Assembly: GCF_000964425.1 (NCBI RefSeq)
Contig: NZ_BANF01000061.1
Coordinates: 1 to 64,000 of the forward strand
Reading direction: 5' to 3'
Source of the DNA: Komagataeibacter intermedius TF2
GTDB lineage: Bacteria > Pseudomonadota > Alphaproteobacteria > Acetobacterales > Acetobacteraceae
Length of the DNA: 64,000 nucleotides
The position numbers and the translations under genes are program-made. The notes under the pieces were generated by a model that did no database searches, had not been told where the DNA came from, and saw only the letters and a list, made by a program, of their open reading frames with translations. Every line of letters begins with the position of its first letter. Position 1 is the stretch's first letter. This document shows, one piece after another, positions 8,197 to 17,088 of the stretch.

Positions 8197-11100
8197 TCAG
8201 TGAATATGCATGAGGTTGCGCAGGAAGCCGGGCAGCAGCATGGCGTACGGGTTCACATGCACCGCCGGGTTATCCATCGGCCCCGTGACCTGATAGGTGG
8301 CGGACACGACGCCACCATTCTTTTCCGGGCTGAACAGCCAGCCCAGCAGCCCCGGCAGATGTCCCGGCGCCGCGTTCACGGCAAAGGCGGGGATGATGGT
8401 GCCATCAAGGTTGAGCGTCTTCTTCTCCAGGTTCACGTCACCTGATACCGTGGCCCCGAGGGACGCATTGCTGACCAGCCCGTCGGCAATATGGATATTG
8501 CCTTCATCCAGCGTGACGGGCGCATCCAGCTGTTCAACCTGGAAGCTGGGCGCATGCGGCGCACGCAGCCAGCCGTAGATCGAGGCATTGTTGGCCATAC
8601 GCACGACCGCCGGCACGTTGCGCAGCACGAACGGCCCCATATGCACCTTGCCCGAGAAGGGAGCTGTCGCGACACTGTCGTCAAAGCTGCCGGTAATGTC
8701 GGTCACGCCGCCCTGCATTTCATCGGTCACCTTCATGTCCTGCAGCAGCGTGCCAAGGCTGGCCACATGCACGTCCAGCACGCGCGTATTGCCCTGTGGG
8801 GTCAGGTGCGCCTCGGCAGCGACCGGCCCTTCCACCGTCATGACGCCGCGTGTCAGGCGCACGCCATTGGTTTCCAGATGGCTGTGCACGTTCGTCAGCG
8901 TATCTTTCGGGCTGTAATACAGGGTGCGGGCATCCACATTCAGGTCCCACCTGCGCCCCGGTGGCCCCTTGACGCGGCCACTGGCCATTTCGGGAACATG
9001 GTAGCCACTGCCGCCCTGCTGGCTGGCCACCTTGGCGGATGCGGTATCATCGCCTGCGGTCTGGAAGGAAACCAGCGGCGACAGGTCCAGCACCTTTGCC
9101 GCGACATTTACCCCGATCGGGTCACTGTCGCGCACCGGCAGCGTCACCGACGCATTGCCCATGGACCGCCCGACATGGAAGCCACGCAGGATCAGGCGGC
9201 GCGCGACGCCGGATGCGGTTTCGGCATGGCCATCGATCAGCAGGTCAGGCCCAACGGCGCGGATATTTTCGATGCTGGAAATCTGGCCATGGTCAAGGTC
9301 CAGTTCGACGGAGGCATTCGCCTCCTGCCCCACCTTCTTGGACCAGATGGGAATAGCCAGCGCCGCACGGTCAAGGTCAAGGTCGATATCCACCTGCGCC
9401 CTGCCGCCCACGTAACGGTCGTAATCCACATCCAGCTGGGCGCTGCCCGAAAAATGCTCGCCCATCTCGAAACCGGCGCGCCGCACCCCTTCTGGCGTGA
9501 CATGGCCCTGCAGGCTGGCGCTTTCCACCGCATGAACCATCGGCCCGCTGCGGAAATCCATGGTATAGATCACGCTTGAGGGAATACCCGCCAGCACCCC
9601 GGTCCCCTGCAGCAGCAGGCCGTTGATCGTGGCGTCGATCCCAAGGTTGCCGTTATCCAGCGGCCGCCCCACCACCACATTGCCCAGATGGACCTGCCCC
9701 AGGTCGGTATGGCTGCGCAGGTCGATCTGGTCCAGCCGCACATGCGCATCCAGCGGCAGCGCGATATGCAGCGATACATTGGCCCGCCCTTCGGGGTGGG
9801 TGAAGGACATGGGATGGCGCGACAGCACGTTCAGCCGCGGTTCGGCCAGCAGCGCCAGCACATCGCGCGCATTCCCCAGCAGGGTGACGTTGATGTCCCC
9901 CACCTGCACCTTTTCATTCAGGCCCGTAATCCGCATGGAACCGGGTCCGACCTCGATCCGGCCTGTCCCGGTGGCGTCAACATGGCGGTTCGCAAGGTCC
10001 ACCAGCTGATAGGCATGGCCGAAGCGGATCATGATTTCGTCCGGGCCATCGAATGTCAGATGGGCATCCATGTCATGCATGGGCGGGATGGGACGCAGCC
10101 AGTGCAGTTCCATATGGTCAGCATCAATCGTCCCCCCAAGCGAGACGAGGTCCAGTCCGCCCCAGTCCCTGTGGCTGGACAGCCCCATGTTGACCTGCAG
10201 TTCCTGCACGTGTCCTTCGGGAATGTTCTGCGTCACCCACCGCCGCGCACCCTTCATGGCGCGGGGGGGCCAGAAATCACCCAGCGTCGCGAAATCCAGT
10301 GACCGTGCGCGCGCCGCGACATTCAGCGCCACCGCCTTTGGATGCAGCAGGGATGCCGATTTCAGGTCCGCCGTGGCGTCCAGCGTGGGACCGCTGCCAT
10401 CATCGGCCGCATGGCCCGGCGCGCGCAGGTGCAGTTCCAGCCGCTTCAGCATGACATGCAGCGGACCATCAAACGGCGCGTTACCCGGCCCCGGTCCCAG
10501 CACGCCCACCAGGTCGGCCTCCCCTTCGCCCACAAGGAACTGCCCGGCCTTGCGTGTCGTGACCTTTCCGTTGCCCGCATTCAGGTGCAGCGTGAAATCA
10601 CGCGGCATGAGGAAAGGCACGTCCCGCCCGCCATTGCGGAAGGCGACCTGCAGCTGTCCCCCCACCGGCAGGCCCAGCGGTTCGACTTCCTTCTGTCCCG
10701 GCGCAAAGGCTGCGGGGCTGATCGGATCAAGCTGCAGGGTCCAGTTCACCTGCCCCGGCCCGACGCGATCGCCCGTGCCATGCACCACCAGCCGTTCGCC
10801 ATTCCCCTCCAGCCCGAGGCGGACATCACCCGTAATGCCCTTCTGCCCGGACTCGGTCACGACCTTCAGCCGGGCATCGGCTTCACCCAGCCGCCATGTG
10901 CGCCCGGTCATGCGATCGGCAAAATTGACATGGGTGTCGGATATGACCGCCTGCCGCAGCGCCGTCAGGTCCACTGGGGCCGGTTCCTCGGGTTTGGTCG
11001 AGGGGTATGGTGTGTCCGGCCCAAGGTCCAGGCCGAATTTCCCCTGGCTGTTGCGCGCAAGTTTCAGCCGCCCATGCGAGGCGGAGAGTTCAAGTATCCG

Positions 11101-11526
11101 CACACTGCCATGAAACAGCGCCGGGCTGTCCAGCGTCAGCCGACCCCGGCGCAGGGTATCGGCAACCTGCCCGTCACGACGCTGGATCCGCACGTCCTCC
11201 ACCCATATGACCAGGGGCGCGCGCAGCCCCTCATGCACGGCGTTCCACCCCATGCGCACATGCCCTGCGGACAGGGAGCCGATGATGTCCTGATGCCGCA
11301 GGCCGTGGGCAACCGGCAGCGGCATGAGCAGGCTGACCACCGGCGTCACATCCAGCGGCCCGGCAGACAGCCGCACCGTCAGTACCAGCAGCAGCACGGC
11401 AGGCAGCGTAATGCACAGCAGCACCAGCCAGATCACCACGCGGCCAGCGGCCATCACCGCGCGGCGCACGCGGCCGGGACTGGACACGGGGTCCGTGGCG
11501 GGAGAGGGTTGACCTGCTTCCGTCAT
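8197..11526 (-). CDS. YhdP/AsmA-like protein (DUF3971 and AsmA C-terminal regions)
   Basis: A very large envelope protein of 1,109 residues with one N-terminal membrane helix (about residues 26-50) and a long periplasmic part rich in beta strands. The segment ARRWVTQNIPEGHVQ and the C-terminal ...DGLVSNASLGATVSGDVNLE... resemble the DUF3971/AsmA_C regions of YhdP. YhdP, TamB and YdbH form bridge-like grooves that carry phospholipids from inner to outer membrane in E. coli; the same role is inferred here, not seen. The ATG at 11526 is chosen over a GTG three codons upstream. It is transcribed away from glnE across a 65-bp gap, so the two promoters must overlap. Assignment to the AsmA superfamily is firm; which member is less certain. 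Confidence 0.85.
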   Translation of the reverse strand: MTEAGQPSPATDPVSSPGRVRRAVMAAGRVVIWLVLLCITLPAVLLLVLTVRLSAGPLDVTPVVSLLMPLPVAHGLRHQDIIGSLSAGHVRMGWNAVHEGLRAPLVIWVEDVRIQRRDGQVADTLRRGRLTLDSPALFHGSVRILELSASHGRLKLARNSQGKFGLDLGPDTPYPSTKPEEPAPVDLTALRQAVISDTHVNFADRMTGRTWRLGEADARLKVVTESGQKGITGDVRLGLEGNGERLVVHGTGDRVGPGQVNWTLQLDPISPAAFAPGQKEVEPLGLPVGGQLQVAFRNGGRDVPFLMPRDFTLHLNAGNGKVTTRKAGQFLVGEGEADLVGVLGPGPGNAPFDGPLHVMLKRLELHLRAPGHAADDGSGPTLDATADLKSASLLHPKAVALNVAARARSLDFATLGDFWPPRAMKGARRWVTQNIPEGHVQELQVNMGLSSHRDWGGLDLVSLGGTIDADHMELHWLRPIPPMHDMDAHLTFDGPDEIMIRFGHAYQLVDLANRHVDATGTGRIEVGPGSMRITGLNEKVQVGDINVTLLGNARDVLALLAEPRLNVLSRHPMSFTHPEGRANVSLHIALPLDAHVRLDQIDLRSHTDLGQVHLGNVVVGRPLDNGNLGIDATINGLLLQGTGVLAGIPSSVIYTMDFRSGPMVHAVESASLQGHVTPEGVRRAGFEMGEHFSGSAQLDVDYDRYVGGRAQVDIDLDLDRAALAIPIWSKKVGQEANASVELDLDHGQISSIENIRAVGPDLLIDGHAETASGVARRLILRGFHVGRSMGNASVTLPVRDSDPIGVNVAAKVLDLSPLVSFQTAGDDTASAKVASQQGGSGYHVPEMASGRVKGPPGRRWDLNVDARTLYYSPKDTLTNVHSHLETNGVRLTRGVMTVEGPVAAEAHLTPQGNTRVLDVHVASLGTLLQDMKVTDEMQGGVTDITGSFDDSVATAPFSGKVHMGPFVLRNVPAVVRMANNASIYGWLRAPHAPSFQVEQLDAPVTLDEGNIHIADGLVSNASLGATVSGDVNLEKKTLNLDGTIIPAFAVNAAPGHLPGLLGWLFSPEKNGGVVSATYQVTGPMDNPAVHVNPYAMLLPGFLRNLMHIH

Positions 11527-11591
11527 GCCGCCCACGCTATGCCATCACGCGAAGCTGCGTGACTTTTCAGCCCCTTACCGGACCGTTCGCC

Positions 11592-14500
11592 ATGGACCAG
11601 CCTGCCCTGCCCCCCCTCGTGCCGCATCCATCGTGGCATGGCTGCACATGGCCCCATGCGGCCGATACGCGTGCGGCCCGCATCCTGCGTGAAAACCTGA
11701 CGGATGCCTGCGCGCGCGCAGGGCTGCCCGACATTGCGGCGATACCCGGACTGGGGCCGCTGCTGGATGCCATCGGGGGAAACAGTCCCTACCTGTCCGA
11801 CCTGGCGCTGCGCGACACGGTGGCCTTTGCCAACCTGCTGGGCGATGGAGCGGATGCGTGCGTGCGGCGCATCCTGTCGGGCCTGGAGGCCCTGCCGCCC
11901 GAAACCGCCCGCGCGGAGGTCATGGCTGCATTGCGCATTGCCAAACGACAGGCGGCGCTGGCCATTGCGCTGGCCGATATCGGCGGCGCATGGACGCTGG
12001 AACAGGTCACCCTCGCGCTGAGCCAGCTGGCCGAGAACGCACTGGGGGCCGCGGTCAGACATCTGCTGCTGCATGCACATGACACCGGGCGGCTGCGCCT
12101 GCGTAACCCCGAAACCCCGTGCCGGGGCAGCGGCTTCGTGGTTCTGGCAATGGGGAAGCTGGGCGCGCGGGAACTGAACTACTCCTCGGACATAGACCTG
12201 ATCATCCTGTATGATCCGGACCGTCACCCCGGCAACGGGGAACTGCGGCATACCTTTGTGCGCATGACTAGCGATCTTGTCACGCTTATGGAAGCGCGTG
12301 ATGCAAATGGTTACGTTTTCCGCATGGACCTGCGGCTGCGCCCGGACCCGTCCGCCACCCCTGCCGCCGTGTCCTTTCCCGCCGCCATCCAGTATTACGA
12401 AAGCATGGGCCGCACATGGGAACGCGCGGCCATGACCAAGGCCCGGCCCGTCGCGGGGGACATCACGGCGGGACGCCGTTTTCTCAAAAGCATTCATCCG
12501 TTCGTATGGCGCCGCCATCTGGATTTCGCGGTGATTGACGATCTGCATGACATGAAAGCACGGATCGACCGCCACCGTAACGCGGGACATGCCAACCTGG
12601 GCAGCCTGCCACCCGAATTCATCCGCGATCCGGATGCAGCCACGGGCTGGCTGCTGGGGCAGAACGTCAAGCTGGGACAGGGCGGCATACGGGAAGTGGA
12701 ATTTGTGGCCCAGGCGCTGCAACTGGTATGGGGCGGCAGGCGGCCCGAACTGCGTGACCCCACGACGCTGGGCGCATTGCGCAGGCTGCGCCGCGCGGGC
12801 CTGCTGGAACGTGAGCAGTCCGCAATACTGGCCCGCAATTACCGCATGCTGCGACAGGCCGAACACCGGCTGCAGATGCGCATGGACCACCAGACCCATA
12901 CCCTGCCGGATACACGTGACGGATTCGCGCGCTTCGCCACATTCATGCTGGCATCGGGTGCGGGGGATCTGGCCTGTGGCATGCTGTCGGTCATGCAGCG
13001 TTCGCGCCGCACCTTCGACCTGCAGTTTGCCGAAAATGATGCGCAGGACATCACCATCGCCCCCGAAGATGCCGATGCCGCCGACCGGCTGCTCGAACAT
13101 GGCTTTCCCGCAGCTGACATAAGCGACGCCCTTGTCATCCTGAACCGGTGGGAGGGCAACCGCCTGCGCGCGCTGCGCTCGGACCGGGCGCGCAAGCTGC
13201 TGCGTCGGCTGCTGCCCGCCATCATGACGGAAATAGGCAACCGCCGGCAGCCGCTGACCGTGCTGCGACGGTTTGACGCGCTGCTGGAACGCCAGTGGGC
13301 GGGGGTGCAGTTCCTGTCGCTGCTGGAACGCAATCCCGCGCTGATCCACCGCATCGTCACGGTGCTGGACTGCGCGCCATTCCTGGCGGACCATCTGGCG
13401 CAGACGCCCTCCGCGCTGGACGGGCTGCTGGACATGGATGCCGGTCCCGGCGCACTGGGCACCGCCACGGCGCTGGTGCGGCGGCATATCGCGGGCGCAC
13501 GGTCGGCCGAACAGGTGCTGCCGGTGCTGCGCGGCCTTGTCTGTGGCGAGGAATTCCGCCTGTCGGTCGCACGCCTTGAACACCGCATGAGCGAGGAACG
13601 CGCCGCCCGCGCCCGCACGGCCATGGCGGAAACGGTGATACGTGGCCTGCTGCGCGTGGTCAGTGCCGAACACCGGCGTCGCCACGGCACGGTGCCCGGC
13701 GGGTCCATGTCGGTCGTAGCACTGGGCAAGGCGGGATCGTGTGAAATGATGCCGGGATCGGACCTTGACCTCATGCTGGTGTTCGACCACCCGGCCGATG
13801 CAGGGGAAAGCGTCGTCCCCGCCACCACACCGGCCGATGGCCTGCCGCCCCGCCCGCTGGCGGCCGGCACGTATTATGTCCGGCTGGCGCATGCCTTTGT
13901 CGCGGCCCTGACCGCGCCGGGGCGCGAGGGACCATTGTACGAGGTGGACATGCGGCTGCGTCCGTCGGGGTCCAAGGGGCCGGTTGCCGTCTCGCTGTCC
14001 GCCTTCCGCCGCTATCACGCGGAATCCGCATGGACATGGGAACGCATGGCCCTGACCCGTGCGCGCGTCGTGGCGGGACCGCCGCGCCTGAATGGCGAAC
14101 TGCGCGCGGCCATTGCCACGGCACTGGGCCACGGCGCCCGCACAGCGCAGGAACGCAACCAGATCATTCATGACGTGCGCCACATGCGCGAGCGCCTTGC
14201 CCGTGAACGCCCCGCCACCAGCCCGTGGGACATCAAACGCCGTCGCGGCGGGCTTATGGATGTGGAATTCGTGGCCCAGGGGCTGCAACTGCTGACGACG
14301 CACCCCGCCAGCCGCAGCCAGTCCACCCGCCTGGCCCTGCTGCGGCTGGCGCATGGGGGGGAAATCGCCCCGGCCGGTGCACGCCTGCTGCGGCGCGCCG
14401 ACCTGTTCTGGCGGGCGTTGCAGGGACTGATCCGCATCATTTGCGGCAGCGATATACCTGACACCATCCCCGCCGCCAGCCTTGAAATCCTGACGGGTGA

Positions 14501-14606
14501 ATTCCGCGTGGCGGATGCGGACAGACTGCTTGCGCGCATGGACCGCATGGCCGCCGATGTGCGGGAGGTATTCGACCGGCTGCTTCCGCCCACCGCGGAC
14601 ACATAA
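11592..14606 (+). CDS. glnE: Bifunctional glutamine synthetase adenylyltransferase / adenylyl-removing enzyme
   Basis: GlnE of 1,004 residues from this start; the family is about 950-1,000. It adenylylates glutamine synthetase to lower its activity and removes the AMP again, under control of PII and glutamine. Two nucleotidyltransferase domains are visible: the first at about residue 178 (VVLAMGKLGARELNYSSDID) and the second at about 702 (VVALGKAGSCEMMPGSDLD), each with the G-S-D-x-D metal-binding pattern or its SSDID equivalent. Both are followed by a helical GlnD/PII-binding-like segment with the QGGIREVEFVAQ and RGGLMDVEFVAQ signatures. A GTG at 11559 would add eleven residues and cannot be excluded. 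All catalytic aspartates appear intact. Confidence 0.95.
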   Translation: MDQPALPPLVPHPSWHGCTWPHAADTRAARILRENLTDACARAGLPDIAAIPGLGPLLDAIGGNSPYLSDLALRDTVAFANLLGDGADACVRRILSGLEALPPETARAEVMAALRIAKRQAALAIALADIGGAWTLEQVTLALSQLAENALGAAVRHLLLHAHDTGRLRLRNPETPCRGSGFVVLAMGKLGARELNYSSDIDLIILYDPDRHPGNGELRHTFVRMTSDLVTLMEARDANGYVFRMDLRLRPDPSATPAAVSFPAAIQYYESMGRTWERAAMTKARPVAGDITAGRRFLKSIHPFVWRRHLDFAVIDDLHDMKARIDRHRNAGHANLGSLPPEFIRDPDAATGWLLGQNVKLGQGGIREVEFVAQALQLVWGGRRPELRDPTTLGALRRLRRAGLLEREQSAILARNYRMLRQAEHRLQMRMDHQTHTLPDTRDGFARFATFMLASGAGDLACGMLSVMQRSRRTFDLQFAENDAQDITIAPEDADAADRLLEHGFPAADISDALVILNRWEGNRLRALRSDRARKLLRRLLPAIMTEIGNRRQPLTVLRRFDALLERQWAGVQFLSLLERNPALIHRIVTVLDCAPFLADHLAQTPSALDGLLDMDAGPGALGTATALVRRHIAGARSAEQVLPVLRGLVCGEEFRLSVARLEHRMSEERAARARTAMAETVIRGLLRVVSAEHRRRHGTVPGGSMSVVALGKAGSCEMMPGSDLDLMLVFDHPADAGESVVPATTPADGLPPRPLAAGTYYVRLAHAFVAALTAPGREGPLYEVDMRLRPSGSKGPVAVSLSAFRRYHAESAWTWERMALTRARVVAGPPRLNGELRAAIATALGHGARTAQERNQIIHDVRHMRERLARERPATSPWDIKRRRGGLMDVEFVAQGLQLLTTHPASRSQSTRLALLRLAHGGEIAPAGARLLRRADLFWRALQGLIRIICGSDIPDTIPAASLEILTGEFRVADADRLLARMDRMAADVREVFDRLLPPTADT

Positions 14607-14672
14607 GCGCGCGGGACGCATGGCGACGGTTCCCGAACGCGACGGGGCGGTGCATGATCGTCCCCATTCCAC

Positions 14673-14712
14673 GGCTGCATGCATCCCCCCAACGGGGCCG
14701 ACGCATGCAGCC
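14673..14712. repeat. Perfect 10-bp inverted repeat between glnE and the peroxiredoxin gene
   Basis: The arms GGCTGCATGC (14673-14682) and GCATGCAGCC (14703-14712) are exact complements around a 20-nt loop. There is no T tract, so it is not a standard terminator. It ends 8 bases before the GAGG ribosome binding site of the peroxiredoxin gene, so it could act as a leader structure or a protein site. Confidence 0.5.
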
Positions 14713-14730
14713 AGATCAGCGAGGCAGGTC

Positions 14731-15237
14731 ATGAGCAACACGACACCCCCCTTTCCCGAACCCGGCAGCACCGTTCCCGATTTCAGCATGCCCGCAAGCC
14801 ACGGCCGCACGGTCAGCCTGCATGCACTGCTGGGGCATCCGTTCGTCCTGTATTTCTATCCCAAGGCCAATACATCGGGCTGCACGAAGGAAGCGTGTGA
14901 ATTCCAGGCCGCGCTGGCGGACCTGCATAAAGACGGCGTAACCGTCATCGGGGTTTCACGCGATGACATGCCCGCGATTGAAAAATTCGCAGCCGACCAT
15001 GGCCTGACCTTCCCGCTTGCGTCCGACACTGACGGCACGGTGACCGAGGCCTATGGCGTATGGGTGGAAAAATCCATGTACGGCCGCAAATACATGGGCA
15101 TTGAACGCGCGACCTTCCTGGTCGATGCCACGGGGCATCTGGTTCAGGCATGGCGCAAGGTCAAGGTCACGAACCACGTCGCCGCCGTGCGCAAGGCCAT
15201 TGCGACCCTGACGCTACAGGCGGCGACCGGCGGCTAG
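14731..15237 (+). CDS. bcp: Thioredoxin-dependent thiol peroxidase (BCP/PrxQ-type peroxiredoxin)
   Basis: A 168-residue cytosolic peroxiredoxin that reduces hydrogen and organic peroxides using thioredoxin. The active-site stretch SGCTKEACEF places the peroxidatic cysteine at Cys51 and the resolving cysteine five residues later at Cys56, the arrangement of the BCP/PrxQ class. The surrounding YFYPKANTSGC is the family signature. The ATG at 14731 follows a GAGGCAGG ribosome binding site; the frame remains open upstream, but that part overlaps glnE. The gene stops one base before the end of a convergent small secreted-protein gene, so the two transcripts must overlap at their 3' ends. Confidence 0.93.
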   Translation: MSNTTPPFPEPGSTVPDFSMPASHGRTVSLHALLGHPFVLYFYPKANTSGCTKEACEFQAALADLHKDGVTVIGVSRDDMPAIEKFAADHGLTFPLASDTDGTVTEAYGVWVEKSMYGRKYMGIERATFLVDATGHLVQAWRKVKVTNHVAAVRKAIATLTLQAATGG

Positions 15238-15238
15238 A

Positions 15239-15541
15239 TCAGTAATACGGCCGACCCGGTCCGCCATAAGGGCCATAGACCACCACGGGCGGCGGCGGAG
15301 GCGGCGGTGCGTAATAGGCCATGGGCGGCGCCGGACGGTAATACATCGGCGGCGGCGGAGGGGGCGGCGGCCCGTAGGCATCAACCATGGCGCCCGCCAC
15401 GGCACCGCCGACAAGGCCGCCAACCAGCCCGCCGACAAACGCATCGCCACCACCGCGCCCGTGGGCCTGCGCCTGCGGGGTGGCGACCGCCAGCCCCGCA
15501 AGAACCAGAAGCCCTGCTGCGATACGTCCTGTCTTCTTCAT
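15239..15541 (-). CDS. Small secreted glycine-zipper/proline-rich protein, unknown function
   Basis: A 100-residue protein I do not recognise by name. It has a signal peptide (MKKTGRIAAG to about AQA, residue 27), a glycine-zipper stretch (GGLVGGLVGGAVAGAMVDA) and a C-terminal half made of two polyproline runs of 7-8 residues separated by tyrosine-rich segments, ending GPYGGPGRPYY. Glycine zippers of this kind occur in outer-membrane lipoproteins and membrane-inserting peptides; there is no lipobox cysteine here. The polyproline-tyrosine tail would be extended and probably interacts with the cell wall or another protein. The composition is simple but the signal peptide makes it look real. It overlaps no other gene and converges on the peroxiredoxin gene. 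Confidence 0.7.
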   Translation of the reverse strand: MKKTGRIAAGLLVLAGLAVATPQAQAHGRGGGDAFVGGLVGGLVGGAVAGAMVDAYGPPPPPPPPMYYRPAPPMAYYAPPPPPPPVVVYGPYGGPGRPYY

Positions 15542-15678
15542 CAACCTGTTCCCGTTACTGGTCCTGATCTGGCGGGGTGAAGCCTCCCGCCGGACTCATG
15601 TAAACAGCACCGTGATGGCGATTTACGGGCAGGTGCTGCCCTTTTCGTGCCATAAAGCGTACCGGGCCGGTCCCCGGT

Positions 15679-16287
15679 TCAGGGATGGGCCGCGTGCAGT
15701 TCCTTCAGCCCCGGCGGGACGGTGAACACGCTTTCATCCTGTGGCGTACGCGCAACCGATGATGCTTCGACCATCACCTTGCCGTCACGGATGACTTCCA
15801 TCATCACGCCGTCATCGGTGTAGCAGATCTCGCTTGAACGCTGGTCGGTATCCTGTGTCTGCCACAGGGCGCAGGGTATTCCCGCAACCCTGGACACACC
15901 CGTGCGCAGCCACGTGCCCTGCGCGCGCTGGCCCATCTGCACGTTGGCGGCGCCCGGCGCCGGGATGACCGTCTTTATCTTCTGGCCCGGATTCACCACC
16001 GTCAGGGTTCCGGCATGATAGTCGGTAATCATGTAGGTGCTGGCATTGGCCGGGTCCACGCGCTGCATCATGCGGCTGGCGGACCAGCGCATGCGCTGGC
16101 TCATGACCTCGCTCGTGTCATGGGGGGGATAGATGGTGTAGGTCACGTCCACATCAACCTGCGGGGTGACATAGGGGCTCTGGGGATCGGGATCAGCGGC
16201 GGAGGCATGGCCTGCACCCGCCATTCCCGCCACCAGCAGACAGGCCGCCACTACCATACGGCGGCCGCCATGCGCACATCGTGTCAC
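15679..16287 (-). CDS. Exported protein, DUF4412-like, first of two tandem paralogues
   Basis: A 202-residue protein with an N-terminal signal peptide ending at about GHASA. The mature part begins with alternating beta strands (VDVDVTYTIYPP, RMRWSASRMMQRVD, STYMITDYHAGTLTVVNP) of the kind seen in LolA-like or DUF4412 proteins. Two cysteines, in GIPCALWQT and SSEICYTDDGVMMEV, may form a disulfide. The GTG at 16287 is preferred because AAGGA lies 9 bases upstream and it gives a clean signal peptide; an ATG at 16257 would shorten that peptide. The next gene encodes a protein with the same strand order and the matching segments VAGVACTQWDV and ATACVTDDGVVLQEI. Function unknown; a lipid-binding periplasmic fold is only an inference. 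Confidence 0.75.
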   Translation of the reverse strand: MTRCAHGGRRMVVAACLLVAGMAGAGHASAADPDPQSPYVTPQVDVDVTYTIYPPHDTSEVMSQRMRWSASRMMQRVDPANASTYMITDYHAGTLTVVNPGQKIKTVIPAPGAANVQMGQRAQGTWLRTGVSRVAGIPCALWQTQDTDQRSSEICYTDDGVMMEVIRDGKVMVEASSVARTPQDESVFTVPPGLKELHAAHP

Positions 16288-16328
16288 TTCATGTAATCCT
16301 TGCAAAACTCGTACTGGGTCAAACGGCG

Positions 16329-17021
16329 TCAGTCACCCTTCCTGTCCGCATCCTTGCGGGCAGGCGGCGTGCCGGGCGGCGGCGGCGGGTCGATCTTGCG
16401 GTACCCCTCCGGCGGCTGGAACATGCTGTCGGGGATGGGGCCGTACACAACCTTCGTCGCCTCCAGCCTGCCTTTCAGCCCGTCGCCATCCACACCGATT
16501 TCCTGCAGCACCACGCCATCATCGGTCACGCAGGCGGTGGCGCTGCCCTGATCCGTCGTGACATCCCACTGCGTGCAGGCCACGCCGGCCACGGTGGAAG
16601 CGCCCTTGCGCACGAAGGTCATGGACAGGTCGAGCAGGAAGGGATTGCGGATGCCATAACGGGCATCAAGCTGGCTGTACACCTTCTGCGGGTTGATGAT
16701 GATCGTGACCTGGCGGCTCATGCGGTTGAGGATCGTCTCCCCCATGCCCTGCGGGCTGTCGATTCGCATCAGGCCGCCGTTATAGGCGAACCATGTGCGC
16801 ACGGCCTTGGGTTCGGGCACGCCGTCGGGCTGCACGTTATAGTCCACCTGCACGTCCCGGGTGGGGGTCAGCGGGGGATGAACGCTGGCCGGGTCATCCG
16901 CCCGTGCGGCGGGAATGTCATGACCGGACGCAATCCCCATGGCCACCGCCGTCATGCCCAGCCGCAGCGCGCCCGCCCTTGTCCACTGCCATCGCGGGCG
17001 GGCCGTTCCATGCTTCATCAT
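16329..17021 (-). CDS. Exported protein, DUF4412-like, second tandem paralogue
   Basis: A 230-residue exported protein with a long, arginine-containing N-region (MMKHGTARPRWQW) before a hydrophobic segment that ends near PAARADD. Key segments match its downstream neighbour: DVQVDYNVQPDG against VDVDVTYTIYPP, VAGVACTQWDVTTDQGS against VAGIPCALWQTQDTDQ, and CVTDDGVVLQEI against CYTDDGVMMEV. The C-terminus ends in a proline-rich, charged tail (IDPPPPPGTPPARKDADRKG) missing from the paralogue. A ribosome binding site AGGGGAAGC precedes the start. The two genes are 41 bp apart and probably cotranscribed. I cannot give a function; tandem duplication of a secreted beta-rich protein suggests related but separate ligands. 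Confidence 0.77.
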   Translation of the reverse strand: MMKHGTARPRWQWTRAGALRLGMTAVAMGIASGHDIPAARADDPASVHPPLTPTRDVQVDYNVQPDGVPEPKAVRTWFAYNGGLMRIDSPQGMGETILNRMSRQVTIIINPQKVYSQLDARYGIRNPFLLDLSMTFVRKGASTVAGVACTQWDVTTDQGSATACVTDDGVVLQEIGVDGDGLKGRLEATKVVYGPIPDSMFQPPEGYRKIDPPPPPGTPPARKDADRKGD

Positions 17022-17088
17022 GCTTCCCCTTGCTCATCTGCCACGACGGAACCCTGCATGGCCGGTCATGTCAACCGCCCGCTCCGCA

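Noticed and set aside
11523-14810. A 1,095-codon open frame opposite glnE
   Set aside because: Its translation is rich in Arg, His and Gln without domain logic, as expected from the reverse strand of a GC-rich gene. GlnE motifs are unambiguous on the other strand.
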